A stretch of 64,000 nucleotides of DNA from Sciscionella sediminilitoris (GTDB lineage Bacteria; Actinomycetota; Actinomycetes; Mycobacteriales; Pseudonocardiaceae). The notes under the pieces were generated by a model, which was given only the letters and a program-made list of their open reading frames with translations, searched no databases and was not told where the DNA came from. The translations under genes and the position numbers were made by a program. Where the stretch lies: positions 62,001 through 126,000 of the forward strand of contig NZ_JALM01000016.1 in assembly GCF_000737195.2 (NCBI RefSeq), written 5' to 3'. Of this stretch, positions 1-9,494 are shown piece by piece; position 1 is the stretch's first letter, and each line of letters opens with the position of its first letter.

Positions 1-1668
1 GTTCGCCTGGGCGCGCAGCACCGGCCACGGATCCTCGACGGTGGCTTCCACGATGGAGAGCACGTCGAGTGCGTAGTCGGGCGCCTGGTCGTCGAGCAGT
101 TCGATGGCGGCGAGTGCGAACGGGGCCAGCGGCTGGTTCAGGGTGAAGTCCCACTGCAGGTCTTCGGTCAACCGCACGGTACGGCCCGCTTCGTCCGGGG
201 TGTCCAGCCGTTCGACGATCCCGGCGGCGAGCAGGGAGCGGTAGATGGAGATGGCCCGAAGGATCAGCTTGCGCTGGGTGGCGCGGTCACAGTGGTTGTC
301 GGTGAGCAGCTTGCGCATGGCCGCGAAGGCGTCCCCCGGTCGCGCGACCACGTTGAGCAGCATGGCGTGGTTGACGGTGAAGCTGGAGGTCAACGGTTCG
401 GGTTCGGCTTCGATCAGCTTCGTGAAGGTGGGTTCGCCCCAGCCGATCTGGCCGGGCGGCGGCTTCTTCTTCACCACCTTGCGGCGCTTCTTCGGATCAT
501 CGCCCGCTTTGGCGAGCGCCTTCTCGTTCTCGATCACGTGCTCGGGAGCCTGGGCGATGACGTTGCCCGCGTCGTCGTAGCCCGCCCGTCCCGCGCGCCC
601 GGCGATCTGGTGGAACTCGCGGGCGGTGAGCAGCCGGGACCGGGTGCCGTCGTATTTGGACATCGCGGTGAACACCACGGTGCGGATCGGCACGTTGATG
701 CCGACGCCGAGGGTGTCGGTGCCGCAGATGATCTTCAGCAGCCCGGCCTGGGCCAGCCGTTCCACGAGGCGCCGGTATTTGGGGAGCATGCCCGCGTGGT
801 GCACTCCGATGCCGTGCCGGATCATCCGGGACAGTGTCCTGCCGAAGCCCGAGGAGAACCGGAACCCGCCCAGTTCGGCGATGATCTGGTCGCGTTCGGC
901 CCGGGTGGCCACGTTGACACTGGTCAGTGCGGACGCCTGGGTGATCGCCGCCGCCTGGCTGAAGTGCACGAGATACGCGGGCGCCTGCTTGGTCTCCACG
1001 ATCTCGTCGATGGTCTCCGGCATCGGGGTGAGCACATAGCGGTAGAACAGCGGGACCGGCCGCTGCGCGCTGGTGACCACGCTCGTGGCGCGGCCGGTGC
1101 GCCTGGTCAGGTCCGTCTCGAAGAAGCTCACATCGCCGAGAGTCGCGGACATCAGCAGGAACTGCGCGTGCGGAAGTTCGAGCAGTGGAACCTGCCAGGC
1201 CCAGCCGCGGTCCGGATCGGAGTAGAAGTGGAACTCGTCCATCACCACGAGCCCGATATCGGCTTCGGCGCCCTCGCGCAGCGCGAGGTTCGCGACGATC
1301 TCGGCGGTGGCGCAGATGATCGGGGCGTCGGCGTTCACGCTGGAGTCGCCGGTCATCATGCCCACGTTGTCCGCGCCGAACACCTCGATAAGGGCGAAGA
1401 ACTTCTCCGAGACCAGCGCCTTGATGGGTGCGGTGTAGAAGGTGGTGCGGTCGGTGGCGATCGCCATGAAGTGCGCCCCGGTGGCCACCAGGCTCTTCCC
1501 GGTCCCGGTCGGCGTGGACAGGATCACGTTCGACCCCATCGCCAGCTCCATCAGCGCCTCGAGCTGCGCCGGGTACGGGTCGATACCGGTCTCCCCGACC
1601 CAGGTGGTGAAGGTGTCGAAGAGGCTGTCCGGATCGGTCGATGCGGGGATGCGGTCGGTGAGGGTCAA
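1..1668 (-). CDS. DEAD/DEAH-box (Ski2-like) helicase with DUF3516 C-terminus, partial at left edge
   Basis: This is an ATP-dependent RNA/DNA helicase of the actinobacterial DUF3516 class; only its first ~556 codons lie in the window. Reading the minus strand gives a Walker A motif TPTGTGKS at residues 52-59, a DEFH Walker B box at 144-147, and near the window edge the DUF3516-like stretch LNQPLAPFALAAIELLDDQ. The likely start is TTG at 1668 (MTLTDRIPAS), because no ATG or GTG lies in frame just upstream and family members begin similarly. It starts 10 nt after the stop of the glycosyltransferase gene, so the two are probably co-transcribed. Its substrate is unknown. Confidence 0.88.
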   Translation of the reverse strand, partial: MTLTDRIPASTDPDSLFDTFTTWVGETGIDPYPAQLEALMELAMGSNVILSTPTGTGKSLVATGAHFMAIATDRTTFYTAPIKALVSEKFFALIEVFGADNVGMMTGDSSVNADAPIICATAEIVANLALREGAEADIGLVVMDEFHFYSDPDRGWAWQVPLLELPHAQFLLMSATLGDVSFFETDLTRRTGRATSVVTSAQRPVPLFYRYVLTPMPETIDEIVETKQAPAYLVHFSQAAAITQASALTSVNVATRAERDQIIAELGGFRFSSGFGRTLSRMIRHGIGVHHAGMLPKYRRLVERLAQAGLLKIICGTDTLGVGINVPIRTVVFTAMSKYDGTRSRLLTAREFHQIAGRAGRAGYDDAGNVIAQAPEHVIENEKALAKAGDDPKKRRKVVKKKPPPGQIGWGEPTFTKLIEAEPEPLTSSFTVNHAMLLNVVARPGDAFAAMRKLLTDNHCDRATQRKLILRAISIYRSLLAAGIVERLDTPDEAGRTVRLTEDLQWDFTLNQPLAPFALAAIELLDDQAPDYALDVLSIVEATVEDPWPVLRAQAN

Positions 1669-1678
1669 TCCGGGGGCC

Positions 1679-3424
1679 TCAGAACGCCTTGTTGACCGTG
1701 GTCTGCCCGCGCCGCATGGTGTCGTCGCAGTGCCGCAGCGGCCACTCGAACTGCTTGGCGTCCATCTCGTGCACGGTCCGGTCGGCGTACTGGCGGAGTT
1801 TGGTCAGCATCGCCTGGTTCGGTACCACATCCTTGCGCACCCAGTCACCCGCGGGCTTGCCCTCCTGCGGCGGGTAGGAGATCACCGGGTAGTAGTCCCG
1901 GGCGATGCGCGGATCCGAGGACACCCCGTTGCCTGGGCCCCACGGTCCGCGTGAGTGGATGAAGGTCGGCTTCACCTGGTTGAACACGTAGTCACGCAGC
2001 CCGGGCATATCGCCGTGGTTGATCAGTTCGGCGATGTGCGGTTCGGCGAGCCCGGCCATGTCCACGATGTGCAGCCTGCTGGTCAGCGAACTGCCGCCGA
2101 GGTCGGGAGCGAGCAGGGTGCCGCCCTTGAGTCCGAGCATGTCGGCGTAGGCATTGAAGGTGCGGCCGATCCGGTCGGCCACATAGCACATGGACAGCGT
2201 CGGTTCGCTGCGGAACTGATGGGCCTGCGCCATGAGCCCGGACCCGGAGGCGGCCGCCGAGACCGCGAGGCCCAGGGAGAGCACCACCTGTCCGCGCGGT
2301 TTGCACTGCGCGAGGGCCCCGAACACGCCGAGGGTCCCGGTGATCGCGAGCAGTGCCCAGACCGGGGTGGCGAACCGGAACTGGCCCATCCAGTCCGGTT
2401 CGATGACCACATAGGCGAGTACCGCCAGGGTCAGCGGCACGAGCAGCGTGGCGAGAGCGGCGCGCCAGGGGCACTTGGCCAGGGCGAAGCCGATGCCGAT
2501 CAGCGCGGCGAGCACCAGCGCGGGGCCGACGTAGTCGAGCAGTTCGCCGATCCGGTTCAGATTGGCCACCGTCGGCAGGCCCTGCGATTTGGCGACCGAG
2601 GTGTTCGGGACGAGTTTGCCGAACTCCAGGTAGCGCCAGAGCAGGTACAGCCCGAAGGGCACGATGAACGCGGCGACGGAGACCAGGATCCTGCGCACGC
2701 TGAGCGCGATGGTGTCCCGGTGCAGGTGCACGAGCACCGCGAGCGGATAGGCGCCCGCGTAGATCGCCCCGTCCGGCCTGGTCAGTGCCGCGAGCGCGGC
2801 CAGGACCCCGGCGATGATCCCGACCCGCGCGGTGAGCAGCCGCCCGTCGATCGTCGCGCGGAACAGCAGCACCGCGATCCCGACGGCGAGCAGCGCGTAC
2901 AGCGAGTTCTCCAGTCCGGAGAAGCACCAGATCACGAAGGAGGGGATGGCCGCCATGACCGCCGCGGCCAGGAAAGTCGCCAGCCACGGACGCTTGGTCA
3001 CCGCGCGCGCCGCGTGATGGCAGAGCACCAGGATGCCCGCGCAGCACAGCAGGCCGAGCAGTTTGGGGAACAGCACGTAGTCCGGGATGCCGAACCAGGT
3101 GCCGTGGTCGAACAGGCCGAGCAGCCTGCCGAGCACGAGCAGCACCAGCCAGGTCGGATTGGAGAAGCCTTCCACCGGGGCCGAACCCGGAGCCACGACG
3201 GGGCCGAGACCGTCGGCGACATCCCTGGCGTAGGCGAACGTGATGGCGGCGTCGTCGACGATCCAGTTGCCGTAGATCGAGGCTCGCCAGGCGATCAGGG
3301 CGAGCCCGGCGAGGATGGCGAGCACCGCGGGAGCGATGCGGCGTAAACGTCCTCTGCCGGTCTCCGCCGGGGCCTCGGGCTTGTCTTGTGAGGCGACCGG
3401 CTCTGCAGTTAGGGTCTGCGTCAT
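1679..3424 (-). CDS. GT-C type polytopic membrane glycosyltransferase
   Basis: A 581-residue integral membrane protein with a first transmembrane segment at about 31-47, followed by WIVDDAAITFAYARD (Asp pair at 57-58) and a VEGFSNPTW motif. That layout is typical of GT-C enzymes that use polyprenyl-phosphate sugars, with acidic residues in the first extracytoplasmic loop. Many hydrophobic segments follow and the C-terminal ~160 residues are soluble. By analogy with AftB-like proteins it may add sugars to cell-wall glycans, but donor and acceptor are unknown. I chose ATG 3424 (MTQTLTAEP) over an upstream ATG at 3520 because GAAGAGAAG precedes it closely. It is the first gene of a two-gene unit with the DUF3516 helicase. 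Confidence 0.8.
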   Translation of the reverse strand: MTQTLTAEPVASQDKPEAPAETGRGRLRRIAPAVLAILAGLALIAWRASIYGNWIVDDAAITFAYARDVADGLGPVVAPGSAPVEGFSNPTWLVLLVLGRLLGLFDHGTWFGIPDYVLFPKLLGLLCCAGILVLCHHAARAVTKRPWLATFLAAAVMAAIPSFVIWCFSGLENSLYALLAVGIAVLLFRATIDGRLLTARVGIIAGVLAALAALTRPDGAIYAGAYPLAVLVHLHRDTIALSVRRILVSVAAFIVPFGLYLLWRYLEFGKLVPNTSVAKSQGLPTVANLNRIGELLDYVGPALVLAALIGIGFALAKCPWRAALATLLVPLTLAVLAYVVIEPDWMGQFRFATPVWALLAITGTLGVFGALAQCKPRGQVVLSLGLAVSAAASGSGLMAQAHQFRSEPTLSMCYVADRIGRTFNAYADMLGLKGGTLLAPDLGGSSLTSRLHIVDMAGLAEPHIAELINHGDMPGLRDYVFNQVKPTFIHSRGPWGPGNGVSSDPRIARDYYPVISYPPQEGKPAGDWVRKDVVPNQAMLTKLRQYADRTVHEMDAKQFEWPLRHCDDTMRRGQTTVNKAF

Positions 3425-3556
3425 CTTCTCTTCGGGGGTCGTCGGTACGCGCGCATGCGACACTAGTGAGTCGAGAGTGTATTCGCCGCTGGGTATGCGG
3501 TGCGCGCGGCCCTGCATCAACGGGGCGTATTCGTCCTGGGGTTACCGTGTCTCTCC

Positions 3557-3919
3557 GTGACGATCCTGTTCAATGTTCTGCTCTTCGCCCATTTCCTTGG
3601 GCTGGCCGCACTCATCGGAGCGGCCTTCCTGCAGCGCAGGGCCGCGGCCGGGGAGGGACTCTCCGTCGCCTGGCTGTGGGCCAGCCTGACCCAGTTGATC
3701 AGCGGCCTGGCCATGGTCGGGCTGCGGGACGCGCACGTGGTCAGTACTCCGCTGGACACGAGCGGGCACATCAAGATCGGCGTGAAGCTCATCGTGCTGC
3801 TCGTGATCGCGGTGCTCGCCATCGTCGGGCGTAACCGCACCGAGCGCGCTCGCGGTCTCGCGCTGACCATGGGCGGGTTGACCGTGCTCAACATCGGCAT
3901 CGCAGTCTTCTGGGGGTAG
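3557..3919 (+). CDS. small four-helix integral membrane protein
   Basis: A 120-residue protein that is almost entirely hydrophobic, with about four predicted membrane helices (roughly 2-24, 34-54, 72-92, 100-119). Charged residues sit mainly in short loops (QRR, GRNRTERAR). The start is taken as GTG 3557 (MTILFNVLLFAHF); a longer reading from 3500 lacks a plausible ribosome site. A TACCGT hexamer ends 8 nt before the GTG, so the message may be leaderless. It ends 4 nt before the OPT transporter and is probably co-transcribed with it. No function is recognised. Confidence 0.72.
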   Translation: MTILFNVLLFAHFLGLAALIGAAFLQRRAAAGEGLSVAWLWASLTQLISGLAMVGLRDAHVVSTPLDTSGHIKIGVKLIVLLVIAVLAIVGRNRTERARGLALTMGGLTVLNIGIAVFWG

Positions 3920-3923
3920 CCAC

Positions 3924-5993
3924 ATGACCAGTAAGCAACTCGACGAACCGTTCATCTCCTCGGCGGAGGCGCCGCGGGAGATCACCGTCAAGGCGGTGAT
4001 CCTCGGCGTGGTGCTCGCCGCCGTGCTCGCCGGCGCGAACGCCTACCTGGGATTGAAGGTCGGGCTCACCGTTTCGGCCTCCATTCCGGCCGCGGTGATC
4101 TCGATGGCGGTGTTCCGCCTGCTGCGCGGATCCACCATCGTGGAGAACAACATCGTGCAGACCGCGGCCTCCGCGGGCGAGGCGCTCGCGGCCGGGGTGA
4201 TCTTCACGCTGCCCGCGCTGGTGCTGCTCGGCTACTGGCAGGGTTTCCCGTTCCTGCCGGTGATGGCGATCGCGCTGTGCGGCGGGGTGCTCGGTGTGCT
4301 GTTCACCGTTCCGCTGCGGCGCGCGCTGATCGTCAACGCGAAGCTGGCCTTCCCGGAGGGCGTGGCCACCGGTGAGGTGCTCAAGGCGGGCGAGCGCGGC
4401 GGCAAGGAAGCCAAGTACGTGGTGATCTCCGCGATCGCGGCCGGGATCCTCAAGCTGTGCCAGACCGGCTTCGGTATCGCGGCGGGCACGCTGAGCGGAG
4501 CGGCGACCGCGGGCCGGGCGGTGTTCGGCTTCGGCAGCGAGATGTCGGTGGCCCTGCTCGGGGTCGGCTACATCGTGCGGGTCAACATCGCCGGGCTGGT
4601 CTTCACCGGCGGCGTGCTCGCCTGGGTGGTCGGGATCCCGCTGTACATGACCTTCGCGGACCCCTCGGTGCTCGCGCACACCGTCGACGGCGCCACCGGT
4701 TACGACGCCGCCGAGGCGGTGTGGAGCGATCAGGTGCGCTACCTCGGTGTCGGCGCGATGGCCATCGGCGGGGTGTGGGCGCTCGGTTCGGTGCTGCGCC
4801 CGGTGGTGAACAGCATCCGCTCCTCGGTGCGCGCGGTGCGGGCGGCCAAGTCGGGCGAGTCGAACGGGCTCGAACGCACCGAGCGCGACATCCCGGCGAA
4901 CTTCCTGCTGTGGGGCACCATCGGCATGGCGGTGCCGATCTTCCTGGTGTTCCTGTTCGTGGTGGACCGGGCCCGGCTGCAGATCAGCAGCGGGCTGTTC
5001 GTCGGCACGATCATCTTCGGGGTGCTGTTCGCCCTCATCGCGGGCTTCCTGTTCTCCTCGGTCTCCGGGTACATGACCGGTCTCGTCGGCTCCTCGAACA
5101 ACCCGGTATCCGGGGTCACCATCCTGACGCTGCTGGTGGGCGCGCTGCTGCTGCTCGCGATCCTGGGCGTCGAGATCAACTTCACCGGGCACGAGCTGGC
5201 CGCGACGGTCGGTGCGGCCACCGCGGTGCTGATGGCGGCGGTGGTCAGCTGCGCGGCCGCGATCGCGGGGGACAACCTGCACGATCTCAAGGCGGGCCGC
5301 ATCGTCGGGGCGACCCCGTGGAAGCAGCAGACCATGCTGATCGTGGGTGTCGTGGTCGCCGCCGTGTGCATCGCACCGATCCTCTCGGTGCTCTACAACG
5401 CGTACGGCATCGGCAGCTCGCTGCCCCGGCAGGGGATGAATCCGAGCGAGGCGCTGCAGGCACCGCAGGCCACGCTGATGAGCTCCATCGGCAAGGGCGT
5501 GTTCGACGGCGGCCTGCCGTGGTCCATGATCGGCATCGGGGCGGGCCTCGCGGTCCTGATCATCGTGCTGGACCAGATCCTGGTCCGCAGGGGTGCCCGG
5601 TTCCGTACCCCGGTGCTCGCCGTCGCGGTCGGGCTCTACCTGCCCATCGAGCAGTCGGTGGCGCTGTTCATCGGTGGCCTGGTCGCGGTGTTCGCGGACC
5701 GGGCGCTGCGCAAGAACGGGGCCGACCCGAAGGAACACCGGCGCGGCATGCTGTTCGCCTCCGGCCTGATCACCGGTGAGGCACTGGTCGGCATCATCCT
5801 CGCGATCCCGTTCGCCGCGGCACAGAGCGCCGACGTACTGGCGCTCAGTTCCTCGGCGCTCGGCATGTCCGAGGGAGCCTTCACGGTGCTCACCGATGTG
5901 CTCGGCGGCGCGGCCTTCGTGTGCTTCATCATCTGGCTGTTCCGGGTGGCCCGCAGGCGCAGTGAACAGAACGGCGAGCAGAACCAGGAGTGA
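3924..5993 (+). CDS. OPT family oligopeptide/metal-chelate transporter
   Basis: A 689-residue polytopic inner-membrane transporter of the OPT superfamily, in the prokaryotic putative oligopeptide transporter branch. These proteins move small peptides or metal chelates, probably by proton symport. Hallmarks are the N-terminal AGANAYLGLKVGLTVSASIP segment, the ENNIVQTAASAGEALAAG stretch typical of the first OPT repeat, and LVGSSNNPVSGVTI in the second half, with about 15 hydrophobic helices overall. Length is normal for the bacterial group. It follows the small membrane gene by 4 nt. The true substrate cannot be read from sequence. Confidence 0.9.
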   Translation: MTSKQLDEPFISSAEAPREITVKAVILGVVLAAVLAGANAYLGLKVGLTVSASIPAAVISMAVFRLLRGSTIVENNIVQTAASAGEALAAGVIFTLPALVLLGYWQGFPFLPVMAIALCGGVLGVLFTVPLRRALIVNAKLAFPEGVATGEVLKAGERGGKEAKYVVISAIAAGILKLCQTGFGIAAGTLSGAATAGRAVFGFGSEMSVALLGVGYIVRVNIAGLVFTGGVLAWVVGIPLYMTFADPSVLAHTVDGATGYDAAEAVWSDQVRYLGVGAMAIGGVWALGSVLRPVVNSIRSSVRAVRAAKSGESNGLERTERDIPANFLLWGTIGMAVPIFLVFLFVVDRARLQISSGLFVGTIIFGVLFALIAGFLFSSVSGYMTGLVGSSNNPVSGVTILTLLVGALLLLAILGVEINFTGHELAATVGAATAVLMAAVVSCAAAIAGDNLHDLKAGRIVGATPWKQQTMLIVGVVVAAVCIAPILSVLYNAYGIGSSLPRQGMNPSEALQAPQATLMSSIGKGVFDGGLPWSMIGIGAGLAVLIIVLDQILVRRGARFRTPVLAVAVGLYLPIEQSVALFIGGLVAVFADRALRKNGADPKEHRRGMLFASGLITGEALVGIILAIPFAAAQSADVLALSSSALGMSEGAFTVLTDVLGGAAFVCFIIWLFRVARRRSEQNGEQNQE

Positions 5994-6096
5994 CCCGCGC
6001 ACCCGCGCCGTGTTCACCGGGTACACCTGCGAACGCTCGGTAGCGGCGCGGGTAGGGTTGTCGACCACAGCACACTTCCGCACTGGGAGGAATTTC

Positions 6097-6504
6097 GTGA
6101 CACCAGGGCAGATCGCCGCAGTCGTCGCCGCAGGGGCGTTCGTCGTGCTGGTACTGCTCGTCGCCGTCGTGGTGGTGAAGCTCTCGCGCACGCTCGACGA
6201 GGCGACGATCGCGATCCGCAAGGCGCACGAGAACACCGATCCGATCTTCACCGAGGCCTCGACCACGCTGACGCACGTGAACACCCAGCTCGAGCGGGTG
6301 GACGGGGTAACCTCGAACGTACGCACCATCACCGGAAACGCCTCGGCGCTGTCCTCGTTGTTCACCGCGACCCTCGGTGGCCCGCTGGTGAAGACCGCCG
6401 CGGTGTCCTACGGGGTATCCCGGGCGATCAAGGCCCGGCGCGAGGCGGCGGGTGCGCCGCAAGGCAAGCACACCAGGCGTGCGCGGAAGGGGCGCCGGAA
6501 GTGA
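6097..6504 (+). CDS. DUF948 domain-containing membrane-anchored protein
   Basis: A 135-residue protein with one N-terminal membrane helix (about 5-27, AAVVAAGAFVVLVLLVAVVV) followed by a region (30-75) rich in Thr, Glu and Asn that is likely helical or coiled coil, and a very basic tail (KHTRRARKGRRK). This matches DUF948 proteins found upstream of alaS in actinobacteria. Start GTG 6097 is set by GGGAGG seven bases upstream. Its stop overlaps the GTG of the next gene (GTGA). Function is unknown; membrane scaffolding is speculation. Confidence 0.8.
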   Translation: MTPGQIAAVVAAGAFVVLVLLVAVVVVKLSRTLDEATIAIRKAHENTDPIFTEASTTLTHVNTQLERVDGVTSNVRTITGNASALSSLFTATLGGPLVKTAAVSYGVSRAIKARREAAGAPQGKHTRRARKGRRK

Positions 6505-6776
6505 AACGGTTGTTCTGGCTCGGGGTCGGCGTCACGGCAGGCGTGATCGCCACGCGCAAGGTGAACGCGACCGCGCGCAAGGCCACCCCGGCCGGCATCG
6601 GGGAGAACATCGGCGCCGGACTGCGCGAGCTGGCCGAGGCGGTCGGCGCCTTCGGCGCGGATGTGCGCGCGGGTATGTCCGAGCGGGAAGAGGAGCTCGC
6701 GCGCGGGGTGACCGAGCGTACCGGCGTCGAGCTGCCGGGGCGGCGAGCTCGCGGGGCGGGCGAGCGCGCGTCCTGA
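6501..6776 (+). CDS. DUF6167-type small protein
   Basis: A 91-residue protein beginning KRLFWLGVGVTAGVIATRK, a short N-terminal hydrophobic helix, followed by a charged amphipathic helix. It resembles the DUF6167 proteins encoded between the DUF948 gene and alaS in actinobacteria. GTG 6501 overlaps the previous stop by 4 nt, so translation is probably coupled. It ends 61 nt before alaS. No catalytic motif is visible. Confidence 0.72.
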   Translation: MKRLFWLGVGVTAGVIATRKVNATARKATPAGIGENIGAGLRELAEAVGAFGADVRAGMSEREEELARGVTERTGVELPGRRARGAGERAS

Positions 6777-6837
6777 CGTTCCGGCCAGCCCGTCCGCCGT
6801 TATCGGCCAACCACCCCGCAGTCACAAGGAAGAAACC

Positions 6838-9492
6838 GTGCAGACACACGAAATCATCAAGCGCTTCCGCGATCATTTCGAGAAGGCGGGCCATACCTGG
6901 GTTCCCTCGGCCTCGCTGATCTCGGACGACCCCACGGTCATGTTCATCATCGCCGGGATGGCGCCGTTCAAGCCGTTTTTCCTCGGCCAGCAGACCCCGC
7001 CGTACAAGACGGCGACCAGCGTGCAGAAATGCATCCGCACCCCGGACATCGACGAGGTCGGTAAAACCACCCGGCACAACACCTTCTTCCAGATGGCCGG
7101 GAACTTCTCGTTCGGCGACTACTTCAAGTCCGAGGCCATCCGGCTGGCGTGGACCCTGGTCACCGGCAAGGTCGCCGAGGGCGGGCTCGGTTTCGACCCC
7201 GAGCGGCTGTGGGCCACCGTCTACGAGTCCGACGACGAGGCCTACCGGCTCTGGCAGGAGGTCGCCGGGCTGCCCGCCGAACGCATCCAGCGCCGCAGCG
7301 GTGAGGACAACTACTGGGACATGGGCGTTCCCGGTCCGGGTGGCCCCTGCTCGGAGATCTTCTACGACCGTGGCCCCGAGTTCGGCGCCGACGGCGGGCC
7401 GGAAGCCGACGAGGACCGGTACCTGGAGATCTGGAACCTCGTGTTCATGCAGGACATGCGCGGGGAGCAGAGCCCGAAGAAGGGGTACCCGCCGGTCGGC
7501 GAACTGCCGCAGAAGAACATCGACACCGGTATGGGCGTCGAGCGGGTCGCGTTCCTGCTGCAGGGCGTGAACAACGTGTACGAGACCGATCTGCTGCGCG
7601 TGGTCATCGCCAAGGCGGAGGAACTCTCCGGGAAGCGCTACGGCGAGAACGAGGCCGACGACGTGCGGTTCCGGGTCATCGCCGATCACGCCCGCTCCGG
7701 GGTCATGCTGATCGGCGACGGTGTCACCCCGTCCAACGAGGGCCGCGGCTATGTGCTGCGCAGGCTGCTGCGCCGGATCATCCGCTCGGTGCGCCTGCTC
7801 GGGGTGCAGACCCCGGTGCTGGCCGAGCTCGCGGCGACGGTTCGGGACGCGATGGCACCGTCCTACCCGGAACTGGTCACCGAGTTCGAGCGGATCGAGT
7901 CGGTGCTGATCGCCGAGGAGCAGGCGTTCTCCGCGACACTGACCGCGGGTTCCCGGATCTTCGAGAACGCGGCCGAACAGGCCAAGGCGGCGGGCGCGCG
8001 GGTGCTGTCCGGGGACAAGGCCTTCCAGCTGCACGACACCTACGGGTTCCCGATCGATCTGACTCTGGAGATGGCCGCCGAACAGGGTCTCGAGGTGGAC
8101 GAGAGCGGGTTCCGCGCGCTGATGTCCGAGCAGCGGGCCCGCGCGCAGGCGGACGCGAAGGCGCGCAAGTCCGGGCACGGTGACCTGTCCGAGTACCGGG
8201 AACTGCTCGACACCCACGGCCCGACCGAGTTCCTCGGGTACACCGATCTGGAATCGGACGCCCGGGTACTCGGGATGCTGGTGGACGGTAAGCCCGCGCG
8301 CACCGCGAGCGCCGGAACCGATGTCGAACTGGTCCTGGACCGCACCCCGTTCTACGCGGAGGGCGGCGGGCAGATCGCCGACACCGGCACGCTCTACGGC
8401 GAGGGTGTCGCGGTCCGGGTGCGCGATGTGCAGAAGCTGGTGCCCGGCCTGTTCGTGCACCGGGTCACGGTGACCGAGGGTGAGCTCGCGGTGGACACCC
8501 GCCTTTCCGCGCACGTGGACTCGGTACGCAGGCACGCGATCGAGCGCTCGCACTCGGCAACGCACCTGGTGCACGCGGCGGTGCGCGGGGCCTATGGCAA
8601 GCAGGCAGCGCAGGCCGGTTCGCTCAACGAACCGGGCCGGATGCGGTTCGACTTCACCGTGCCGCGCTCGGTCTCCCCGGATGTGCTCGCCGGGGTCGAG
8701 GAGGAGGTCAACCAGTACCTCCAGGACGACTGGGAGGTCAGCTCCTACACCACCACCATGGACAGGGCCATGGAGCTCGGCGCGGTGGCGCTGTTCGGTG
8801 AGAAGTACGGCGACAACGTGCGCGTGGTCGACATGGGCGAGTACTCCCGCGAGCTCTGCGGTGGCACGCACGTGAACCGGATCGGCCAGCTCGGCCTGGT
8901 CAAACTGGTCGGGGATTCGAGTGTCGGCTCCGGGGTGCACCGGGTCGAGGCGTTGGTGGGCATGGACGCGATGCGGCACGCCAGCAAGGAACACCTGCTC
9001 GTGTCCCAGCTGGCCGGTCAGTTCAAGGTGCCTGCCGAGGAGCTGCCCGAGCGCATCGAGGGCGTGGTCAACCGGCTGCGCGCAGCGGAGAAGGAGATCA
9101 CCGAGCTGCGCACCAAGGAGGTGCTGGCCTCGGCGGGCAAGCTCGCGCAGCAGAGCACCGAGGTCGGCGGGGTGCAGGTGGTCGCCGAACAGGTCGAGGT
9201 CGGAGAGGGCTCGGCCCTGCGTTCGCTGGCCAGTGACGTGCGGGCCCGGCTCGGCTCCGCGCCCGGTGTGGTCGCACTGTTCGCCCCGAACGACGGCAAG
9301 CTCAGCTTCGTGGTCGCGACCACCGAGGCGGCACGGGAACGCGGGCTCGCCGCGGGCAAGCTCGTGGGCGCCCTCGCCCCTGCCGTGGATGGCCGCGGCG
9401 GCGGTAAACCGGACCTCGCACAGGGCGGTGGCTCGGACCCGTCCGGGGTCCCCTCGGCCATCGAGGCCCTGCGCTCGGCGGTAGCGGGCTGA
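6838..9492 (+). CDS. alaS: alanyl-tRNA synthetase
   Basis: Charges tRNA-Ala with alanine in the cytoplasm. The 884-residue protein has the normal length and full domain order. The class II core begins at residue 1, with TRHNTFFQMAGNFSFGDYFK as motif 2. The editing domain carries the zinc-binding SHSATHLVH near residues 571-579 and a CGGTH motif near 679-683. The C-terminal C-Ala domain is Gly-rich (GRGGGKPDLAQGGG). Start GTG 6838 follows an AAGGAAG-like site. ruvX follows after 2 nt and mltG overlaps ruvX, an arrangement widely conserved in actinobacteria. Confidence 0.98.
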   Translation: MQTHEIIKRFRDHFEKAGHTWVPSASLISDDPTVMFIIAGMAPFKPFFLGQQTPPYKTATSVQKCIRTPDIDEVGKTTRHNTFFQMAGNFSFGDYFKSEAIRLAWTLVTGKVAEGGLGFDPERLWATVYESDDEAYRLWQEVAGLPAERIQRRSGEDNYWDMGVPGPGGPCSEIFYDRGPEFGADGGPEADEDRYLEIWNLVFMQDMRGEQSPKKGYPPVGELPQKNIDTGMGVERVAFLLQGVNNVYETDLLRVVIAKAEELSGKRYGENEADDVRFRVIADHARSGVMLIGDGVTPSNEGRGYVLRRLLRRIIRSVRLLGVQTPVLAELAATVRDAMAPSYPELVTEFERIESVLIAEEQAFSATLTAGSRIFENAAEQAKAAGARVLSGDKAFQLHDTYGFPIDLTLEMAAEQGLEVDESGFRALMSEQRARAQADAKARKSGHGDLSEYRELLDTHGPTEFLGYTDLESDARVLGMLVDGKPARTASAGTDVELVLDRTPFYAEGGGQIADTGTLYGEGVAVRVRDVQKLVPGLFVHRVTVTEGELAVDTRLSAHVDSVRRHAIERSHSATHLVHAAVRGAYGKQAAQAGSLNEPGRMRFDFTVPRSVSPDVLAGVEEEVNQYLQDDWEVSSYTTTMDRAMELGAVALFGEKYGDNVRVVDMGEYSRELCGGTHVNRIGQLGLVKLVGDSSVGSGVHRVEALVGMDAMRHASKEHLLVSQLAGQFKVPAEELPERIEGVVNRLRAAEKEITELRTKEVLASAGKLAQQSTEVGGVQVVAEQVEVGEGSALRSLASDVRARLGSAPGVVALFAPNDGKLSFVVATTEAARERGLAAGKLVGALAPAVDGRGGGKPDLAQGGGSDPSGVPSAIEALRSAVAG

Positions 9493-9494
9493 CC

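Noticed and set aside
292-1695. 467-codon plus-strand frame at the left edge
   Set aside because: Antisense of the DUF3516 helicase, whose Walker A and DEFH motifs are clear on the minus strand.
3888-6365. 825-codon open frame on the minus strand opposite the OPT transporter
   Set aside because: The translation is Arg/His/Asp/Gln-rich low-complexity text of a kind produced by reading GC-rich genes backwards, and the plus strand encodes a clear transporter.
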